Shown in pieces: positions 6,519-8,983 of a stretch of 8,983 nt of DNA. Source of the stretch: CAYUTA01 sp964447605 (lineage in GTDB: Bacteria; Bacillota; Clostridia; Christensenellales; CAG-138); contig CAYUTA010000082.1 in assembly GCA_964447605.1 (NCBI GenBank), forward strand, positions 1 through 8,983. The letters run 5' to 3'. The position numbers and the translations under genes are program-made. How positions within the stretch are numbered: the first letter of the stretch is position 1; the number at the start of each line of letters is the position of its first letter. Under the pieces are notes generated by a model. That model saw nothing but the letters and a program-made list of their open reading frames with translations. It made no database searches and had not been told where the DNA came from.

Positions 6519-7496
6519 ATGATTTTAGCGGACAAAATGATTGCTCTCCGAAAAAAGAACGGCTGGTCGCAGGAGGAGTTGGCGGAAAAAATGAATGTCA
6601 CGCGCCAGTCGGTATCCAAATGGGAGGGCGCGCAGTCCATACCCGACCTGGACAAGATCCTGCGGTTGGCCCAGCTTTTCGGCGTGAGTACCGATTACCT
6701 GCTCAAGGATGAGTTGGAGGAAACGGAATATGTGGACTCGGCGGAGGAGCCGCCTGCGGTACGCCGCGTATCAATGGAAGAAGCCAATGAATTTTTACTT
6801 GTTAAGCAGATAACCGCAAAGCGTATTGCCTTTGCAACCTTTCTGTGCATCCTCTCGCCCATCTGCCTGATACTTTTGGGCGCGGCCAGTGAGGCGAGGG
6901 CGCCGGCGCTATCTGAGGAATTTGCAGCCGGAATCGGATTAATTGTGATGTTTCTGACCGTGGCGGCCGCGGTTGCGGTCTTTATCGCAAGCGGCGCAAA
7001 AACCAGTCCGTTTGAATACCTGGAAGATGAGGTGTTTGAAACCGAGTACGGTGTATCCGGTATGGTGAAGGAGCGGCAGAGGCAATACAGGGATACCTAC
7101 ACAAGGTACAATGTGCTGGGCTCCTGTATCTGCATCCTCTCAGCGGTTCCCCTGTTTGCCGGATCGCTTCTATCCCAAAACGATTTGTTTTTAGCTGCCA
7201 CGCTCTCGGCCACCATGCTGCTGGCCGGAATTGGCGTGATCTTCTTCATTACGGCGGGTATCAACTGGGCAAGCATGCAGAAGCTGCTTCAGGAGGGCGA
7301 CTATACGAGGCGCAAAAAGCAAAACACTTCGCCCGCAGACGTGATCGGAAAGATTTACTGGCTTGTGGTGGTCGCGGGATATTTAGCCTACAGCTTTTAC
7401 ACAAACGACTGGAAAAGCACCTGGGCTATCTGGCCTGTTGCAGGCGTTCTTTATGCGGCCGTTATGATTGTATGCAATGCTTTCCATAAAGAATGA
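6519..7496 (+). CDS. XRE family helix-turn-helix regulator with multi-pass membrane domain
   Basis: Of 325 residues, 1-62 form an XRE/HTH_3 DNA-binding domain: LRKKNGWSQEELAEKM, then VTRQSVSKWE (27-36) as the recognition helix and IPDLDKILRLAQLFGVSTDYLL completing the fold. An acidic linker (64-90) leads to about six hydrophobic segments: roughly 103-123, 137-158, two in the middle, and two near the C-terminus. A polar loop with SGMVKERQRQYRD lies between the second and third. The architecture places a DNA-binding head on the cytoplasmic side of the membrane, known in many Firmicutes; ligand and targets are unknown. The start at 6519 is chosen because GAGGTGA (6507-6513) is 5 nt upstream; a GTG/TTG-type start further upstream is not needed. 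It may be read from the acetyltransferase promoter or from an unseen promoter in the 104-bp gap. Confidence 0.9.
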   Translation: MILADKMIALRKKNGWSQEELAEKMNVTRQSVSKWEGAQSIPDLDKILRLAQLFGVSTDYLLKDELEETEYVDSAEEPPAVRRVSMEEANEFLLVKQITAKRIAFATFLCILSPICLILLGAASEARAPALSEEFAAGIGLIVMFLTVAAAVAVFIASGAKTSPFEYLEDEVFETEYGVSGMVKERQRQYRDTYTRYNVLGSCICILSAVPLFAGSLLSQNDLFLAATLSATMLLAGIGVIFFITAGINWASMQKLLQEGDYTRRKKQNTSPADVIGKIYWLVVVAGYLAYSFYTNDWKSTWAIWPVAGVLYAAVMIVCNAFHKE

Positions 7497-7707
7497 GCGT
7501 GAAAAGCATGCCATTGTTACGTTGTTCACCGTGCTCTGCGCCTTTCGCTGGACGATACGGTTCTGCGCTCGCCGCCGCGCGTATGCTATGAGCCGTTATG
7601 CGGCTGTTTGGGAAGGTGCTGGAGGCTATATCGGCGAAACAGAATCTAGCATGAGCACTCTTACTCAATAAATTTATCCATACCTTCTATTGCTCTCAAT
7701 CAACGAA
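7497..7707. other. Intergenic gap at a compositional boundary
   Basis: This 211-bp gap lies between the convergent XRE and secreted-protein genes. The left part (to about 7640) is GC-rich like the rest of the window; from about 7670 the sequence turns AT-rich. A weak hairpin, AGCCG-ttatg-CGGCT at 7591-7605, is the only terminator candidate. No tRNA end, direct repeat or transposase remnant was recognised. Confidence 0.4.
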
Positions 7708-8457
7708 CTACCAAGTAGCCACCAAACTGTTTTTTCCGCCGAGTGAAAACCCCTTGGCAACATTTTGGCTTTCGAGCACCTCAAATATTTCTGAAATAAT
7801 ATCAACACTATCCTTATCTGCAATTAAGTGGGAGGGTTTCGGTGGTCCGACTCCAAATTCTACTTCTCGAACAGAGTAGCATGTGTTGTCAAATGGTTGA
7901 ACATATACTACCCGCGATATCTGCGGGAATCCCTCATAACTGCATGCAAAAGCATATCCCTCTACATCATTGGGCTCAGTGATAATATTTGACTCGTCAG
8001 AAATGCTTTCAAACAAAATAATGATTGCTTCACTACTTATACTACCAATTGCTTCGTCCGCATTAAATGGTTGTACGTTCACAGGCAGAATGCTTGGGTT
8101 ATTTGGTAACTCCACATCCGTGCGTATATAGGGCGAAGGTCGAATATCCGATCCACCTCGAAACTTGAGAAATACATGGTCAGGATCGTTTTCTATCGTT
8201 AAAGCATCATAAGTAATCTTGCCACATAGGTAAGTGCCAACAATACTTCCCTTTCCATTATTCGGAAACCATGTGCTGAATTCATTCGCGGTCATTTGTC
8301 GATAAAAAACACTACCATCGCATGTTAATTCACCATTTTTTGTTTTATAGAATGTTTTCATGTCCCTACTGTTGCATCCTAGTTGGGTCAATATCATCAT
8401 GCAAATGCATAGAAATGCGCCACCGCAACAGATAGCTACTCGCTTGTTCAGATTCAT
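7708..8457 (-). CDS. Secreted, possibly lipid-anchored protein of unknown family; candidate immunity protein
   Basis: The 249-residue product starts with MNLNKR, then a hydrophobic core (about 7-23) and TQLGC (24-28). Cys28 could be the lipidated residue, but the lipobox is atypical because Gln, not Leu, stands at -3; plain signal-peptide cleavage or an uncleaved anchor is possible. The mature part is acidic, rich in beta-type segments and Asn/Ser, with no catalytic motif or family I recognise. The ATG at 8455-8457 shares its A with the TGA of the upstream gene (TGATG), and GGGGAGG (8465-8471) lies 7 nt before it, so the two genes are expressed and probably translated together. Directly following a toxin-like C-terminal domain, it sits where immunity genes are found in RHS/WapA-type loci; this role is inferred from position and export signal only. 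The gene is AT-richer than the left part of the window. Confidence 0.8.
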   Translation of the reverse strand: MNLNKRVAICCGGAFLCICMMILTQLGCNSRDMKTFYKTKNGELTCDGSVFYRQMTANEFSTWFPNNGKGSIVGTYLCGKITYDALTIENDPDHVFLKFRGGSDIRPSPYIRTDVELPNNPSILPVNVQPFNADEAIGSISSEAIIILFESISDESNIITEPNDVEGYAFACSYEGFPQISRVVYVQPFDNTCYSVREVEFGVGPPKPSHLIADKDSVDIISEIFEVLESQNVAKGFSLGGKNSLVATW

Positions 8458-8983
8458 CAGTAAACCTCCCCTCCGGTTGTCCCATAATCTATCCGGTATA
8501 AGAAGTTACCACTTGAATCCTTTTCATTAATGCTGTCACCAGTCAGTAATGCTTTTATAGATGCTTCACGAGAAATGCTGTATAGCTTTCCAGTTTGATC
8601 TACCATATAGCACCTACCCGCTAGCATCGCAGCACCCTGATCTCCGCCCAAGTTTTTTATGCCATTGCTTTGAAAATCCGAAAACTGCCAGTTCCAACTT
8701 CCGCTGCTGCCATCATCAGGGTGTGTATGCGAAAAACCTTCATATTGGATTCCCCCCAGAGAAACCGTTTCTAGCAATTTTCCTTCAATCCAAGTGCCCA
8801 CAAATTGAAGTCCCACGCCGCCGGGGGCGCCTTCCAGTATGTTGCCATTATAGTAAATCCTGTTCCCCAGCAGTTCGACAGAATGTATTGTTGCCATGTG
8901 CTCGTTTCCGGTGTTTTTTGTTAATGTGTTCGCTTCTTTGCCAAACCCCACTGCTGCCTTATCAGATGAGAAGTATAGATTAT
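8457..8983 (-). CDS. C-terminal part of a larger protein with DUF4329/JAB-like toxin domain (5' end outside window)
   Basis: The frame stays open to the right edge, so the visible 175 residues are the end of a longer protein. A GTG at 8951 and an ATG at 8897 are possible internal starts, but the conserved domain begins before both. The first residues (SSDKAAVGFG, then GNEHMATI) and the core HTHP (bases 8718-8729), followed by FSDFQ, resemble DUF4329/JAB-like domains. Those lie at the C-terminal tips of RHS and related polymorphic toxins and share the metal-binding E...HxH...SxxD layout of JAMM peptidases. Here a Gln stands at the usual Asp position of SxxD. The segment CYMVDQTGKLYSIS matches the end of such domains. 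The stop codon overlaps the start of the putative immunity gene. The assignment rests on remembered motifs, not a search. Confidence 0.65.
   Translation of the reverse strand, partial: NLYFSSDKAAVGFGKEANTLTKNTGNEHMATIHSVELLGNRIYYNGNILEGAPGGVGLQFVGTWIEGKLLETVSLGGIQYEGFSHTHPDDGSSGSWNWQFSDFQSNGIKNLGGDQGAAMLAGRCYMVDQTGKLYSISREASIKALLTGDSINEKDSSGNFLYRIDYGTTGGEVY

Larger units (their letters stand above)
7672..8983. other. AT-rich accessory segment
   Basis: Base composition changes here. Two lines counted by hand, 7981-8040 and 8041-8100, are 28% and 45% GC, while stretches left of 7640 are mostly above 50%. The two genes inside share strand, overlap and composition and differ from their neighbours in codon use (more A/T third positions). 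This fits horizontal arrival of an RHS-tip/immunity module or a larger island extending beyond the right edge. No boundary repeat is visible on the left side. Confidence 0.5.

Noticed and set aside
7591..7610. Hairpin AGCCG-ttatg-CGGCT as a terminator for the XRE gene
   Set aside because: Only 5 bp in the stem and followed by GTTTG, so too weak to annotate as a terminator.
7468..7671. 67-codon + strand frame overlapping the end of the XRE gene
   Set aside because: No ribosome-binding site, overlaps the end of a well-supported gene and shows no recognisable protein.
2..8983. tRNA, rRNA, CRISPR arrays and insertion sequences
   Set aside because: Looked for on both strands; no repeat-spacer pattern, tRNA T-loop (GGTTCGAAT-like) or transposase motif was found.

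Overview
The window looks like chromosomal DNA from a GC-rich Firmicute, most likely a Clostridia-type gut or anaerobic lineage. The reasons are strong Shine-Dalgarno sites (GGGAGG, GAGGTGA, GGGGAGG), consensus sigma-A promoters, a YoaP-type acetyltransferase, a membrane-anchored XRE regulator and an O-antigen-type glycosyltransferase relative. No rRNA, tRNA, CRISPR array or transposase was seen, so the taxonomic guess is an inference.

Layout, left to right. The window opens inside a P-type (P2A, calcium-type) ATPase gene on the + strand (2-964), closed by a clear intrinsic terminator. About 480 bp with no convincing gene follow. An extended -10 promoter and a leader hairpin then precede an ADP-ribosylglycohydrolase (DraG/ARH family, 1637-2755). 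Its end faces a two-gene minus-strand block across a GC-rich hairpin. The block holds an eight-helix membrane protein of unknown function (4134-5045) followed by a glycosyltransferase-2-like protein (2802-4007) that has lost the acidic motifs of both of its GT-A units.

Next comes about 420 bp without a gene, containing a perfect 12-bp inverted repeat. A textbook TTGACA-17-TATAAT promoter then drives a 43-codon ORF overlapping, by ATGA, a GNAT acetyltransferase with a YoaP-like thioredoxin-fold tail (5653-6414). An XRE regulator with about six membrane helices follows (6519-7496).

From about 7670 to the right edge the DNA becomes visibly AT-richer and both genes lie on the minus strand. The upstream gene (8457 to beyond the edge) is the C-terminal end of a larger protein with a HTHP-centred, DUF4329/JAB-like domain, the kind found at the tips of RHS/WapA-type polymorphic toxins. 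It overlaps by TGATG a secreted, possibly lipid-anchored 249-residue protein of unknown family. This pair is the best candidate here for an undescribed system: a toxin tip and its immunity protein. The other genes look like ordinary, mostly independent chromosomal units.
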